A stretch of DNA of 64,000 nucleotides, taken from positions 76,146,743-76,210,742 of the forward strand of contig CM071573.1 of the NCBI GenBank assembly GCA_036426205.1. Direction: 5' to 3'. This DNA is from Ascaphus truei. Lineage: Eukaryota; Chordata; Amphibia; Anura; Ascaphidae. The position numbers and the translations under genes are program-made. The notes below the pieces were generated by a model. That model was not told the origin of the DNA. It worked only from the letters and a program-made list of their open reading frames with translations, and made no database searches. Of the stretch, positions 33,804-46,552 are shown piece by piece (within the stretch, counting starts at the first letter, position 1; each line of letters starts with the position of its first letter).

Positions 33804-36129
33804 TATTATAGTCTAAATGTAGACTTTTTTTCATAAATAATAGACACTTTTGTATAGTTATATAGATTTTTTTAATTAAAATAAAATGGTAAATACATTA
33901 AAGCACCTCTACAGTATATACACTCACTGCAGCTATCTATATACACACACTGCCGCCCCCTCTGTGTACACACACACACCCTGCAGCTCTACACACACAC
34001 ACCAGGGTTGCCATCTCTCCGGATTTGATCCGGAGACTCAGAGTTTTGGGCTCTTACCTCCGGGCTACGGGTTGCCGCTGTCAATCTCTGGGTGGTGGCG
34101 TAGTGCGCTGCGGTGGTGACTTAGGAATTCTCCTGCAATTCCCCCTCCAACTGCAGTGAACATGGCTGTCTGGCGTCAAATGATGCCTCATTGCCGTGGC
34201 AACTGGACGCAACGTGATGTTGTGATGTTGTGATGTTGTGATGTTGTGACGTCCAAAGGACCAATGAGAGAGAGGGGAGGAGTAGAGGTGCGGCCTCAGC
34301 GGAGGCAGGGATAGGTGGAGCGGTGCAGGAGGCAGGTGAGCGAGATGAGTGTGATGCAGAGTGTTGACGCGCAGCTGGGGAGCGGTGCACACGCATAACA
34401 TGTGCGCACCCCGCGCCGCCGATGCACATTGTTACCGGGGGGCGGAGCCAGACTCTGCAATGTCTACAAAGCTCTTCCAGAGCGCGCGCGCTGTATAGAC
34501 AGTGGGGTTGCGCGAGGCAGCAGGTAAGGAGGGAGTGCGCCGCAGGGGACGCCCTCCCCGATTCCTTACACAAACACACACATACACACAAATATATAGA
34601 TATACCGTGCTTTTTAGAACTCACATATCTTAATTCCTGAAAGTTAAAAGAGCCCTAACAACATATATTGGAAAATACGTGGGTTTTACTTGGCTGAGTA
34701 TTTTGAATATAAAGTGTCAGGTACAACTTATTTACTCCTGCTGTCCCAAACAGCTCCAAAAACGATAAGACACTTTCACTACTGATAGTGGTAAGAGAAA
34801 TCTGTGTTGCTGGGCTGGTCTTCTCGCAGGGAAGGAGTTATAAATGATACATCTAAGGCTTTGTCCATAGTGCAGGATACGGCGCGAGCTACATAGCTTG
34901 CGCCGAAACAAACACTAGGACGCCAATGCATATGCGCATAGTTTTACCACTTTGTTCGAAGTAGTTTACTCCCCTACAATAATGCACATATTAGGGAAAC
35001 GACAGAAGTCAACTCAGCTGTCTGAAAGAAGATCAATTCCACTACGTGCCACATTGATTCGTACGTGGGTTGCAAACTCTGTTCCAATTGGATGAGCAAA
35101 CCCCAGCAGCTTTTAGTAGTTATTACAATGCTGTCTCTTGTTATGTAGAAACAATCAAGTTATTATTTATATTCTGCAGCAGCTATTTTGCATCCAGCTT
35201 TCTATTGAATAGCACATTTGACAAAGGACCCACACCTCATTAAATATGGGACATCATGTACTGTCACCAAGCTAGATTTATCTTTTCCACTTATCGGTGT
35301 TTTCCAACTGTATTTTACCAGCCTGCAACCTATTTTTCAGTCCTGCAATAATGTCAGTGGCTCCTTTGAATTGTTGGCACTATTAATACTGTTTAAGCTT
35401 ACTCATGGTAAATAGCTGCTTAACTGTAATATTAATGCCAGCACGATAAATATTAATAGCTAGCAGCACGATATGAAAACTAGCTCATAGCACACAGTCC
35501 CACTCCTGTAGGTTAATCCAGACTCCAAGGGGATTGTCTACTTTCCAGGCCTGTGTTCCTATTGACTTTACATTCATCAGGCGCATCACCAGTGGACAGG
35601 TTCATTATATCACATTAACAATGTAAAACCACCCTCACCTCCGAGACACTGTATCATTTATTCTGTAAGCAAAAAGGAAATGTAAATAGCAGGAGCCTCC
35701 AAAGGCAGCTACCTTGTGTACCTTGATCATTCTCAAGCAGAGCTTTGTTTGTTTTGCGCTTGGCTGTGTGTACTGCGCGGTCATTATATGTGATAAACAG
35801 CCCCATCAAAGCTGCAGTCCCACTTACCAACAAACATTGGAGAGACCACCCAGTGAAAGCACTCGGTTATCTAACAGCGTCTCCGTGGTATTTGAGCATG
35901 CTATAAATCTTGCTACTGATGTACAGTCGCAGTTCCACTGACACATTGAAGGGGACAGGTAAGATGGGAGCGGCCAGCTATGTAACACATCAGCTACTCT
36001 TTCTATTGTTTGGTTAGCAAATATGCTCATTTTTATTTTAACTTTAAACTGCACAATCACAAATATGTGGCATTCATGTTGCTTTGGGGGAGGATAATGG
36101 GGATAATGAGGATAATGAAGCACTCATAC
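33804..36129. other. Low-copy DNA with CA-rich microsatellites and a GC-rich repeat patch
   Basis: CA-type repeats lie at 33940-34005. A GC-rich patch at 34080-34560 holds an X-box-like ATTGCCGTGGCAAC (34190-34203) and a GTGATGTT repeat, about 4.5 units (34214-34250). Further right it is AT-rich, and 35150-35480 looks low-copy. Frames in the GC-rich patch lack recognisable domains. Confidence 0.4.
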
Positions 36130-36395
36130 TGTACGTATCTTAACAAATGAATGCTCTACTGCAGACACACTTACCAGAACGCCCTCCTACTTTCTCTGTA
36201 TGTTATTCCTACCTACCAATTAGATTGTAAGCTCTTCGGAGCAGGGACTCCTCTTCCTAAATGTTACTTGTATGTCTGAGGCACTTCTCCCCGTTATGTG
36301 TTATTTCTATTATTTGTTATTTATATGATTGTCACGTGTATTACCGATGTGAAGCGCTATGTACACTAATGGCGCTATATAAATAAAGACTCACA
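36130..36395 (+). mobile_element. L2-type LINE 3' UTR, 5' truncated
   Basis: GATTGTAAGCTCTTCGGAGC, GCAGGGACTCCTCTTCC and GCGCTATATAAATAAAG are the tail blocks seen inverted at 3601-3830. No coding part remains. Confidence 0.8.
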
Positions 36396-36399
36396 TACA

Positions 36400-39020
36400 T
36401 GCTGATTCCAGTTTGGCTGTGCTTAGAAAACTCTCGTTGAAGTGCGCGAATCAAGTTCAAATGTCAAATTGCCAGCTATCTTTGTGATTTTACCAAGCCC
36501 CTTTATCTAACTGATAGATTATAAACTCGTCTGGGCTGTGATTTATTGTGCCTGCAAATTCTACAGGCAGTGCTGCATTCATCGAGGCATACAGTAAGTG
36601 TAATGTCACCGTGAGCCCAGTGCAAGAGGGGCTGACACTACTCACATTAGCACCAGCAAGCAATACTAAGGACAATTCTATGCAGAGGCAGATTAGAACA
36701 CAATACAGACTATGCAACTAGAATCCATAATCCATGCCAGCCACAGCTTGTTGTCCTGATGTACTGTAGCACAAAGACATTTCCAGTCCTGTGTACCGTA
36801 AGTGGTTTGTGCAAGTCAGCAGCCAGCCACCTTGTTTACAGAGTTTGATGAGACTTGACAGGAGACCTCACACATGGTCCTTTTAATGAATTTCACAAGT
36901 CCCACTGCAGCAGCTGAGCCATACCTGCTGTCAGAGGCTAACACGCAGGCAGAGAAAGGCAAGAGACAGTAGAAAGCGGGTAAAATAAAGATTCAATGTG
37001 GTGGGTTAATCTCTTTAACACAACTGCGGGCCGGTCCAGCATTGAAAGGGTGTATTTAGTTAATTATAACTCATTAATTAATCAAATAAGGAATACGTGA
37101 ATGTTATCTCCCGAACGACACCAGTACTATTCTTTATGCAGGTACATTTCCACTTGCTATTCAAAGAGAAGAGATGTATATTATAGGAATTATTTCCCCA
37201 TGGCTGTTTATATAGCATGCAAATATTGAAATCGTTCTAAAACACAACCCAATTGTAGATACATTTATTATGGTTGTCATGGGAGACCAGGACTTTTAAC
37301 ACATTTATACCTTTCTGGAATCATTCGCTATGCAAAACAAGATGGTGGAATAAAATGAGGTTTAATCGGGTAAAACCGCATACACACAAATGAAATATAA
37401 AACACAGACAGAATACACACTTACTGGGGCTCTGGGGGTGAGAACTAGCCTCAAATAGATGCAGGGCGCCTGCTTCAGCAAAGTCTCTCGTGCGGTTAAA
37501 TATCCTACATTTCCTAAATTGCTAAATGACTCTTGAAGCGAGACATAAAGGAATTATAATAAGATTTTTATACTGCATTAATAAGGAATGCATCTCTGCA
37601 CTAGGCAGAATAATACAGGCACAACAAATCTTTGCAATGAAAAGGCTTGGCAATTAGACTTGGTGCTGATACACTGTATAGGACGGTAAGGGGCATGAAG
37701 CAGCAATTCAAACCAAACTAACGTTAGCTCCAGGGGCAGCCCAGTTCTCTAGATACTTACCTACTTGCAACTAAATTGATAAGTATCTCAGTAAACTGGA
37801 GATAAACATAGCAAGCTTCAGCACAGGAGAACTCCCACCCCGGTTCAAAATTGTGTAACACAGAAAAAGCGGGCAAGCTTTAAGGCCATGAGGTGTTGGC
37901 TGCAGTTCTTAAAACAGTTCTGCGTCCTAAGCCTAACACCCTCCCCACTTGGGAACGGGAAAATGATACAGGGGAAAAAAATATTCAGAATATTTCTATG
38001 CTCAGAAAAATAACATTTTGACTTAATGTTTATTTTTTTGTGGCTTGCCATCAACTCCTTTCTAGAAACTAAAAATATATATTTTTTCTTCCTCTTTGGC
38101 AAAATATAGAGTGCACAAAAACTGGATTAAAACAATTATTGGAACAATTTTAAAGTGTCTGTGTATATCATCTAAATGTGTTGTCTGGTAATCATTATGA
38201 AAATGAATGTGAGCAAGTGCTCTGTAATGCCAATGGTTTCAAGTAAAATACTATTTAGCTGCTGTGGAAATACATAGCTTTTGAGATGAAAATGACCTTG
38301 GTGTTCTCACAGATGAAAACAAAACTTGAAAAAGAGAATTGTTCCTGTCCTTAAAGAAACCTTTTATCAGGCGAGTTCTATTGTGTGCATCATCATAAAA
38401 AGACATAGAGGAGATAGAGAAGGCGCAGTGGGAAGCGGAATGAATTTGAAGCTTGGAAAACAATAAGGGCATTTTTAGAACTGGGATTGTTCACACTAGA
38501 AAAAGCAGTGCGGACACAAAGGTGGTCATATGGACAATAAGGAAATATTGTTTGTGCACAACTCAAAAACACCTGGTGACATGATATTGATTAAATAAAT
38601 GACATTATATGTGCATTTTACATTACATTACTTTTTCGGTCATTGGGCTCGGCTACTCTGGCAGAGTAATAAATAAACATGTTACTTTAGTCACAAATGG
38701 GGAAAAGCCATGTTCTTCTCTCTCGTGGTCCTAGCTGGATCTTTCTGTCACAGGGAATTGATGAATCACAGTTTCTTGGTCCATTAAAAATGAAGCTTCT
38801 CTCCAGTCTTTTCTAGAAACTTGATATTAGGAAAGCAACATCAAATTCACAGCAGGAGCGAATCTCTGATACACTTGGAGCTAAATACGTGTTTTTTTTA
38901 AAATGTACAGTATTACTCCCAGTTCTCTGCTTTGTATATTTGGAAAATGTCTAACTGCATCCTAAATTCAGCATTTTGTCAACAAGCCAAAAAATATGAT
39001 ACAAATGTTCCGTTCCTTTA
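36400..39020. other. Low-copy DNA with a possible decayed LTR end near 37275
   Basis: TGTCATGGGAGACCAGGAC at 37276-37294 is close to the inverted 3' end of the solo LTR at 473-1117, so an antisense LTR remnant may start there. Its other end was not found. I recognise nothing else. Confidence 0.3.
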
Positions 39021-39032
39021 TAGTTTATACAA

Positions 39033-39486
39033 GTGAAACTTGAAAAAGTATTAGTTCAGAATATAAGGCTATGGTGGGACATAACCACTCTTGAAAACTA
39101 TATTAAATCTAAGAGGATTCCCAGAGGGCTGCATGTGAAAAAGATTCCCACCTTTTGTTTTTGCAACAAGCAATTGGAGGAAGACTGGGTTAAAGTTTTA
39201 GACCAACGTTCAATCAAGCTCATGGAGCTCATTATCCAACAGAAGATTCATGATAAGGTTCTTTTAGACACGGAAATTAAAACGTTTCAAACAAAACTAA
39301 AATGTTTTCAAAAAATGAAGCAATTCATTACAAAATGGTAAAACTCTACTAGAAAATATAGAGACGACAGAAAAGAATATAATGTCTAAATAAACAATCA
39401 AAATTCGAACATGATCGTTTGGACTACACTAAAGGTCAAATCTATTGTTGGCAAAAGCCTCCATCTACTAAAAAACAGAAACACTA
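39033..39486 (+). pseudogene. Retroelement N-terminal protein fragment, probably Penelope-like
   Basis: A 102-codon frame reads through LRLWWD-like, IPRGLHVKKIPTF and SIKLMELIIQQKI blocks. After a frame change, KFEHDRLDYTKGQIYCWQK follows up to 39486. This series of blocks resembles the N-terminal region of vertebrate retroelement polyproteins that I associate with Penelope-like (Neptune) elements, but the match is from memory of the pattern and not from a search. No reverse transcriptase or GIY-YIG domain follows, so it is a fragment. DNA after 39487 is unrelated. Confidence 0.4.
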
Positions 39487-39489
39487 GGC

Positions 39490-41409
39490 GCTTACCCCAA
39501 GTTACGAAACAGAAATAAAATGGTATAGTATAAGGTGATAGACAATTAATAACTCCAATGGGTTATCTCCGAAGATGACCAAAGACAACCTTCGATCCCC
39601 TCTGCTACAACCCGGTGTAAGGATCATCCAAATCCCTTAAAGATACGTAAAAACAGAAAAAACAGGGGAGCAAGGGGTTAAAGAAAACAGGACACACAAA
39701 AAACCAACAGATTGTCACAAACGGGGGTTAACACCCCTATTGAGGGATGATTGTAATGGTAATGTTAAAATTAAACTTACACGGCCTTGTGTAAGTGTTG
39801 GTATATAGAGGTTTCTTTGATAAACACTCCAACTTGTCCCCGGAGGAGGAGGGGGGGGGTAGTGGTGATTATAATAGTCAAAATCAATTACTAACACGGC
39901 GCTGTGTAAGCCAAGATGTGGTATAATAGTCTGTGGGGTTCAGCTTAATCCTTCCAAGATGTGGACCAAAATTAAGGCACCAAAACTGTGTTCTTTAGAT
40001 GAGAACTGCAGTCAAAGCTCCTCTTTGGGTGCGTGGAGTTAGGCAATCCTTTTCATTCTCCCCGATCCAGCAGTTCAGGGGGTGAGTGAGGCACGGTATC
40101 AATATAAGGTTTCAAACAGAGCATTTATTAAATAAAAACATTCAGTTCAGTGATATTATTATATTGTAATATGTGTGAATCTGGTAATAAAACAAAATGT
40201 CAAAGTATATTGTCTGATTTGCAATGGTTCTCTCTTTACATGCATATTAGATCGCATAATATTCTAATTAGAATTAGTCTGATAGGTTCAGTTACATTGG
40301 GATGGTATATTGAGGGCAGCTGAGTTCTCTGTAGAGAAGCCCTGTGTGGGTGACATTTGAGTGACTATAGACAACTGTGGTTAGAGCTGATGCAAACAGA
40401 AGAGGCTATGGCATTAGGTTGGATCAATAAGGAGTTCTGAGATCTTTCCAGAAGACATGCCTTATTAGGTTATTCTCTGTATGGAGGCGTGGGCAGTTCC
40501 TTATCAGATGACATCAGTTTGGCTGTAGGACCTTATCTGGTAATAGGATTAGATAGCAAGAGCCGACTAAAGGATATTATCTGGATAAATGTCTAGCAGG
40601 GTAGCTGAAGAGAGCACAGAAGGATTACACCAGGAGGAGGACAAAGGGATTACACCAGAAAGATGGAGAGAAGTTGTATCATGATATGAAGATAAAATAC
40701 GTACAAAGATTCCACAGAAACAGAAAACTATGCAACTATCTTTAAGAATATTATGACTTATTTGGAATGGCACCGTCATTTTGTACTATTTTTGTATGTG
40801 AGTATTTATCTTCAAAATAAACATGTCTTTTTATGTGATGTGACCAGAATGCTGAGTACTGTGGTGCTGGGTTAATCGAAGTAAGAGAAATAAAAACATT
40901 TTACAAAAATCATATTGGATAAACTAATTTAAAACTTAAGTAGGTACCAGAAAAACAAGATTAAAAAAAATGGGGTGGCTGACTACGGTACTTTATCGGT
41001 GCCAGTAATAATTCTGCAGGAGATTATATCAACAAATAGGAGGTACCGTACAATGCAAGCCAAGAACATAGCAAGTTAAAGCCTTAGGATTATTGCGGTC
41101 TAAAGGCAGTTGTGGAAGTTAAAGACACTCAGGCCCATATTTACTAAGCAGCACTATTCAATAAAACCCCTTACAGCTCATTCAGGTGAATAGGCTGTTG
41201 TTGGTCTATACAGTGGGAATGTGTCATATGGTATAGCATAAATGGGCCTCAATAGGCTCCTTTGCTTTTTTCTAGTGACGGCCTTTTGTTGTCCGCCTTT
41301 CATTTTTAAAGTTCTGTTTTGTACTGAATAAGGAACATTCACGATACTGAAGTCCTGCCACGGGAGATCATGAATCATGTATCCAGACGGAACTTTTAAA
41401 CTACACTAC
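39490..41409. other. Low-copy or unassigned repeat DNA
   Basis: There is a G-rich run at 39848-39858 and otherwise AT-rich DNA. Some stretches (40010-40110) have an LTR-like look, but no ends could be fixed. Confidence 0.3.
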
Positions 41410-41540
41410 AAGAAAAAGTATCTGGGCCCTCCATGAGGTCCTGATGAAGAAAAATAAATGTATATTTGGGCAGGATCCTGTTCAAATAAATATTTATTTT
41501 TCTTCATAAAGCCCACTGCAGTGCCCGGATACTTTTTCTT
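41410..41540. mobile_element. Foldback MITE, 131 bp
   Basis: AAGAAAAAGTATCTGGGCC on the left is mirrored by GTGCCCGGATACTTTTTCTT on the right, with a second inverted stretch (AGAAAAATAAAT / ATTTATTTTTCT) inside. No clear target duplication was seen. Confidence 0.7.
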
Positions 41541-41544
41541 ACTG

Positions 41545-42706
41545 TTTTGTACATTTACAGGTCATGGACGGAGAACGACTCGGTTGTGTCCTACACCTGT
41601 TTCAGGTCTTCAATTCATAGTATTATTGTCCTACTTTAGTTGCATCTCACTACTGAAAGAATTGATCCAAACACATGTAAAACGGGTGATGCTGAAGTCA
41701 TCTTTATATATGATGTTTGCCGAGCATGGCCGCATATTCCATATTCCATACTCAATGCTTTCCTTTCATGGTTGCTGTATTAAATGAGCATCCTACTGCA
41801 TGATAACTTTAATTAATGAAATGGAAAGCAAAGGAGAAAATAATTGATTGTTGTAACAAACCAAAAGATTGATTGTTGTGGTTGGTTGGACAATGCTTTA
41901 TTAAATTACACTACAAAGGACATTGAAAAAAAATCATGTCGTTATTGTTCTTTCAAAACTCATCAAAATACGCAAAACGGCTACAAAATATGTATTAATA
42001 TAAATTATTATTACTTCTAAGTTAACTCAGATATAGTTGTAAACCCATTGATAGGATACAGCTACAGATATAGCGTAATTTACTTTTGCCTGGGTCTCAC
42101 CGATTGCGTCTGATCTCCCAAGGTTTTTCCAGCTCCACGCAGCTGACTCACGAGTGCATTGTGGTCGGGAAAATGGCGTTTTAGCATTGGTTGCAATACG
42201 CCGCAGAAATACTAGGTGTCACCAGTTTGCTACTGTGTCTTCAAATCAAAATGCAATGTAAGCCTTCCCTTATTCCTGTTCATTTTGTACGATACAATAT
42301 GATATCCCATATATTTACATGTAACCCACCACATATTCCCTAAAAACGTGAGATGACTACAAAGTATTTTAAAATAGGATCTTGGCAAGCTGGTGATTGA
42401 TACTGCTCCAGGTCATCCACGTCAATTGAAGCTGGATTCTGAAGGGGAAGCAGAGCGGCAGGTACAGGCGGCATGTACAGGCGGCAGGCACAGGCAAATG
42501 CCTACGGTCAGCGGATTTGTAAATCCGTTGCTGGGCATCTGTGCTCTATCCATGTTAAATTATATTGATGTGAATGTGTATATTGTGACAAACGGTTCCC
42601 TTACATGGCGCCGCTGTCTGTCCGGGCTCTTAATGTCGCAGTATTTTAGGGTAAACAAAGAGAAAACGTAGCACAATATTGTAACATTCAGGCTTCAGAC
42701 TGCTTT
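41545..42706. other. No recognisable feature
   Basis: AT-rich DNA. TGTGACAAACGG at 42586 could begin an LTR, but no matching end is found. Confidence 0.3.

Positions 42707-42779
<73 letters not shown>
42707..42779. repeat. (ATG)n microsatellite, about 24 units
   Basis: An uninterrupted run of ATG triplets over 73 bp. It is likely polymorphic. Confidence 0.97.
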
Positions 42780-42780
<1 letters not shown>

Positions 42781-42829
42781 AGGTGCTGGGGGAGATATGA
42801 GGATGATTTTACCCGTGCGGCCCAATTTT

Positions 42830-43260
42830 TTAAAATATATATTGGGGGGAGTGGGTGGGGGTCTTTTTAAAATGTATTGAGTGGTGGGGGTATTTAAAAA
42901 ATGTAATGGGGCAGCGGGGGTCTTTTTAAAATGTATTGGGGCGGTGGGGACATTTTTAATATGTATTGACGGGGGTGGGTATTTTTATTATGTATTGCGG
43001 GGTGGCGTTACATGTATTTAGGGAGGTGGGTTTTTTTGGTATGCATTTTGTGGGGGGGATTGAGTGAGAGTGGGGTAATTGACAGAAGATAGGGGTGAGT
43101 GAGAGGAGAGGGGGGAGTGATTGAGGAAAAGAGGGAGTAAGAGAGTGAGATGCAGGGGAGATAAATACGTGCGATGTGGGAGGGGGGAGAGTGAGTGAGA
43201 GGGAGGGGAGATAAATACATGGGTAGAGGGTGGGAAATAGAGGGTGCTCGTGAGGTGGGA
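42830..43260. repeat. Degenerate G-rich tandem repeats
   Basis: First come units of about 45 bp built on TTTTTAAAATGTATTG followed by a G-rich stretch (42830-43010). Then come GAGTGAGAG/GGGGAG-type minisatellite units with GGGGAGATAAATAC repeated at about 43154 and 43204. No coding is inferred. Confidence 0.7.
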
Positions 43261-43317
43261 AATTAACCTAATATGTGTCAGTCTGATAGGGGTTCCCCAA
43301 ACAAAAAAGGGTGGGAA

Positions 43318-43510
43318 TCACTGCTGTATACCTTTCCTTTCTAAAAAGATGTCCAACCTTTTTTTGAACAAATCTATTGTATCTGCCATCAGTCTCCATG
43401 GGTAATGAATCCCACACTGTAACTGCCCTTACTGTAAAGAACCCTTTCCTGTGTTTCTGGTAAAATCTCCTTTCCTCTGACCTTAGGGGATGACCCCGTT
43501 TCACAATCAT
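43318..43510 (-). mobile_element. CR1-type LINE 3' fragment
   Basis: The minus strand carries LRSEERRFYQKH, GFFTVRAVTVWDSLPMET and FVQKKVGHLF-like sequence, the C-terminal end seen at 56800-56950. It has diverged further than the copy at 32068. Confidence 0.8.
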
Positions 43511-43514
43511 CCTT

Positions 43515-44309
43515 ATTTCAAGGGTTATTACCAATAAACATTGGTACTGTAATTCTGATCAATTCCTGATCAGTGTCTCAGCTGCAAACACTGACTGCAG
43601 AAATGTGGTCTGCTCTGTGTTGTTCATTACTTGTAGTTCATTAAAGTCGATGAGGAATCACAGTTGTCATTACTGGGTTTTCCAACTGCTTTGTCCTGTT
43701 AGCTTTAGTTGGGTTTTTGCTTCAAGACCAGGACGTTTGCCAAAGCAATTTTATTTAATTCTCAGCCTCACCTGGCGTGTACCCTATTTAAAAAGTGTTA
43801 AGCATACATCTCAGTTCCAATCATGAGTGACAGTAATTGTTTTTTAAATTATTACACATCACTTCACCCAGTAAAGCTCAACTACCTTTAGGATGTTGAT
43901 AGAATATGATCAACCAATTTGAATGGGAAAAAAACATCTTAATTACTCAATCGGCAATTAAAGGCCCATAATAGAGTTCAGATCTTTCCCGCTCATTATC
44001 ATATAATAAATACTAAATTAATTTGTGACATTTATTGTTTTTACTGCTTACGCTCTGAAGTGGTTTTCCCCGTGCTGGAGAAAAGTGAAATCCTATTGAT
44101 TTCAGGGAAGCGGATCTAATTTCCAGCACTAGGAACCAGCTTCACGGCACACTAAATACTAGTGGCCAAAAGAAGGGAACACGTACAATGTAATAATGTC
44201 TTTCTTTTAAACAGACCTACATCCCGTGCAATGTATTTGTGTGTACAGATATCCCAAGACGAAAGGGTGTAAAAGCAACAATCCTGCTTTCCTATTTTGA
44301 ATTTTAGCT
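43515..44309. other. No recognisable feature
   Basis: AT-rich DNA with only chance-length frames. Confidence 0.35.
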
Positions 44310-44640
44310 TTATAGGGTTGAAGCAGAGCGTCTCTGGATCTGAACCATGTTAATTTCAGCTCCGGGACCCCCTGTTTCCCAAGATACTTACCTCTATAGG
44401 GGGTGCCGGTAACAACTCCGGCTGGGCTGTGTAGGGATTTAAATCTCTTCAGTAACGCAGACCAATAGGAAGCCATGATGTCATCCCTTTAATTAGCCCC
44501 TTGGACCGGGAGCTTTAAACCCGCACAGCTGCTACTGGGACCCGCTACGGAGGTCAGTATCTTGGGAAGCAGATGATTCCCAGAGCTGAAATTATCGCGG
44601 TTCAGCTCCGTAGCCCCTTGCTTCCCACCTATTAAAAGTA
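44310..44640. repeat. Foldback-family repeat (TTGAAGCAGA... family)
   Basis: The left part TTGAAGCAGAGCGTCTC...TTTCAGCTCCGGGACCCCCT is mirrored by AGCTGAAATTATCGCGGTTC...AGCCCCTTGCTTCC on the right. Related copies are at 19015, 59643 and 62285. Confidence 0.65.
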
Positions 44641-45050
44641 CCCACATGTTCTGCTCCTTTAAACTGGAATTGCCTATATTATTGGCACTCTGCAAAACTG
44701 GACCAGCTACATGAGGATTAACTAGTGCATCTAGGAATCAAAGAATTGTTAGAAGACATACCCACGAATCAGTCCTTCCCTGTCTAGAGCTGAATACTAA
44801 AAAAACATACTGTAAGCAGTGATTGATGTGTGAGTCCATACAAGCTCTTCCATAAATGTTTAAACATGAGGAAATAGTGGAAATGTGTGATTTTGACCTT
44901 AATGGTGAATATTTCTCTTAGGACATATACTATGCCATCAAACATTTCTGTGCATATTTTCCTTTTATAAAACAAACAATAAGGACAAGCGCTAACCAAG
45001 GGATTTCTAGATGACTAAACTAAACAGTGCATGGGTACTGCATGATGTAG
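44641..45050. other. No recognisable feature
   Basis: AT-rich sequence without assignable elements. Confidence 0.35.
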
Positions 45051-45201
45051 ACTAGGGGTGCACAAACTGGGGGGCGCAGCGCTTGCAGAGGCCCCGCGCT
45101 GTTCTCCACAACATTTAAATTAAATGCGCGCGAGGCCTCTGTAAAACCCTTACCATGTCTCCGGCGCTTCTGGCAACGCATCACAGATTGCCATTTCTTT
45201 T

Positions 45202-45363
45202 AGGCTTGATACAGAGTTCTGAAGTCAGTGCAGAAGGATCCCCTTCTCTGTCTCCGGTGGTATCGGACGTCACTTCCTGGATTTGCCGTCCGTCCCTGAT
45301 TCCAGTCCTCCATCACCCTACGCCTACTTTGCTGCACTGACATCAGAACTCTGTATTAAGCCT
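45202..45363. repeat. Foldback of about 160 bp
   Basis: AGGCTTGATACAGAGTTCTG at the left is mirrored by CAGAACTCTGTATTAAGCCT at the right. The inner part adds AGTCAGTGCAG/CTGCACTGAC. It is probably a MITE nested in a GC-rich repeat that starts near 45050. Confidence 0.75.
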
Positions 45364-46000
45364 GCATGAACTGTCAATCTGTGAGTTGCTAGGGTTTATC
45401 CCCTAGGCACTTGCCTGTGTCGGCCGCCTCCTTGCTGCTGGCCTCCATCTCCTTTGGAATCCCAGCATCAAATGACTCAGCGGACGTCATCAATGTGGTC
45501 ATCTGTGGTCACAACTCTGCTCCACAACTGCCCCTCTCTGCAGACCGGCATCCTCAGTGTTGTGGTATCCTCCCGGCTCCTCCCGGATCTGTTCTGATGT
45601 CACTTGACCCGGAAGTGGTATATTCTCTGCAATGCTCCAGCTTCCCAGATACTGCTCACTTGTCTGTTTCTGACTGCAGGTGAGAGGTGACTGAAGAGAG
45701 TGGCCACACCTGTGCCTGCTACACTCATATGAGTTTCCCCACTTCAGTGGATTCATCAGGGATAAAGCAAAATGTTCCGCCCCCTATGCATTCGCAGTGC
45801 TCTCTGGCCTATCGGGCCTAATGGGAATGTGTCGGCCGCCCTCTATCTCTTTTGGAATTCCAGCGTCAAATGGCGCTGTGGATGCTCCAATGTTACGTGA
45901 CACGGTGTCTCGTTGCCATGGCAACGTGACGTGTCAAATGACTTCATGACATTGCGCTACCACTGCAGGAACAGGACCTATGATGGTTCTTCCCCTCTTA
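45364..46000. repeat. GC-rich dispersed repeat with X-box palindrome and hammerhead-like minus-strand motif
   Basis: The perfect palindrome GTTGCCATGGCAAC is at 45912-45925, next to GTGACGTG. On the minus strand CUGAUGA (45753-45759) is followed by a five-base-pair stem, GAAAC (45733-45737) and a self-complementary CUCAUAUGAG. The residue after the third stem is G, which is not permitted at a hammerhead cleavage site. Confidence 0.4.
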
Positions 46001-46454
46001 CAGAGGTAAAAAGAAGTGTTCACAGTGTTGTTTAGGACCTGCATTCATTTGGTTATACCTTGGCGTTGGTATGCAGGCTTATGACGCTTTGGCCAAAGGG
46101 TTAACTAAATAACCAAGTATTTATTATTATTGACGTATTTTACTTTATACTTTTTACCATATGTTTTTTCAATGGGATGTAGCATTTGGCACCCCTGTCT
46201 CTTGCTATATACAATGATGCATCAACACTTATAGCATGAACCTTTTTTTTCATGTGTTTGCATTAAATGTTACAAACTAGTTAAATAAGTCATTCATTTG
46301 ACATGTTGCTATTAGTTGGAGTGGTCAACATTTGACAAACCGAACATATGAGCCAGTGGTACAATTTGATTAACAAAATGACATATGTGCAACTGGTACT
46401 GTAACTCCAATTTCACGTCTATAAAACCCCCTGTGTGTACTGTATGTGCATAAG

Positions 46455-46552
46455 TAACATCGCCGGAAGAAAAGATCAGTGTATCTCGAAAGCTCACACA
46501 AATAAAATCATTTCATTAGCCACATAACGGTATCGTCTATTCGTTTTTGATT
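46455..46552 (+). repeat. Retroelement tail with degraded hammerhead-like element
   Basis: GGAAGAAAAGATCAGTGTAT, CTCGAAAGCTCACACAAAT and TTAGCCACATAACGGTATCG form the block. An inverted copy is at 48224-48320 and a partial one at 11630-11683. AGAT-loop-ATCT followed by CGAAA resembles stem II and GAAA of a hammerhead with the CUGAUGA box lost. Penelope-like elements are known to carry such motifs. Confidence 0.45.

Noticed and set aside
33886..34624. Overlapping frames in the GC-rich patch, including a 167-codon minus-strand frame
   Set aside because: It crosses CA microsatellites and an 8-bp GTGATGTT repeat, is open because stops are rare in GC-rich DNA, and shows no domain.
35575..35600. 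CUGAUGA on the minus strand as a further hammerhead
   Set aside because: No stem followed by GAAA is found downstream of it, so the box alone is chance.
42707..42779. CRISPR-like regular repeat
   Set aside because: It is a pure ATG trinucleotide microsatellite with no spacers. No CRISPR array is present anywhere in the window.
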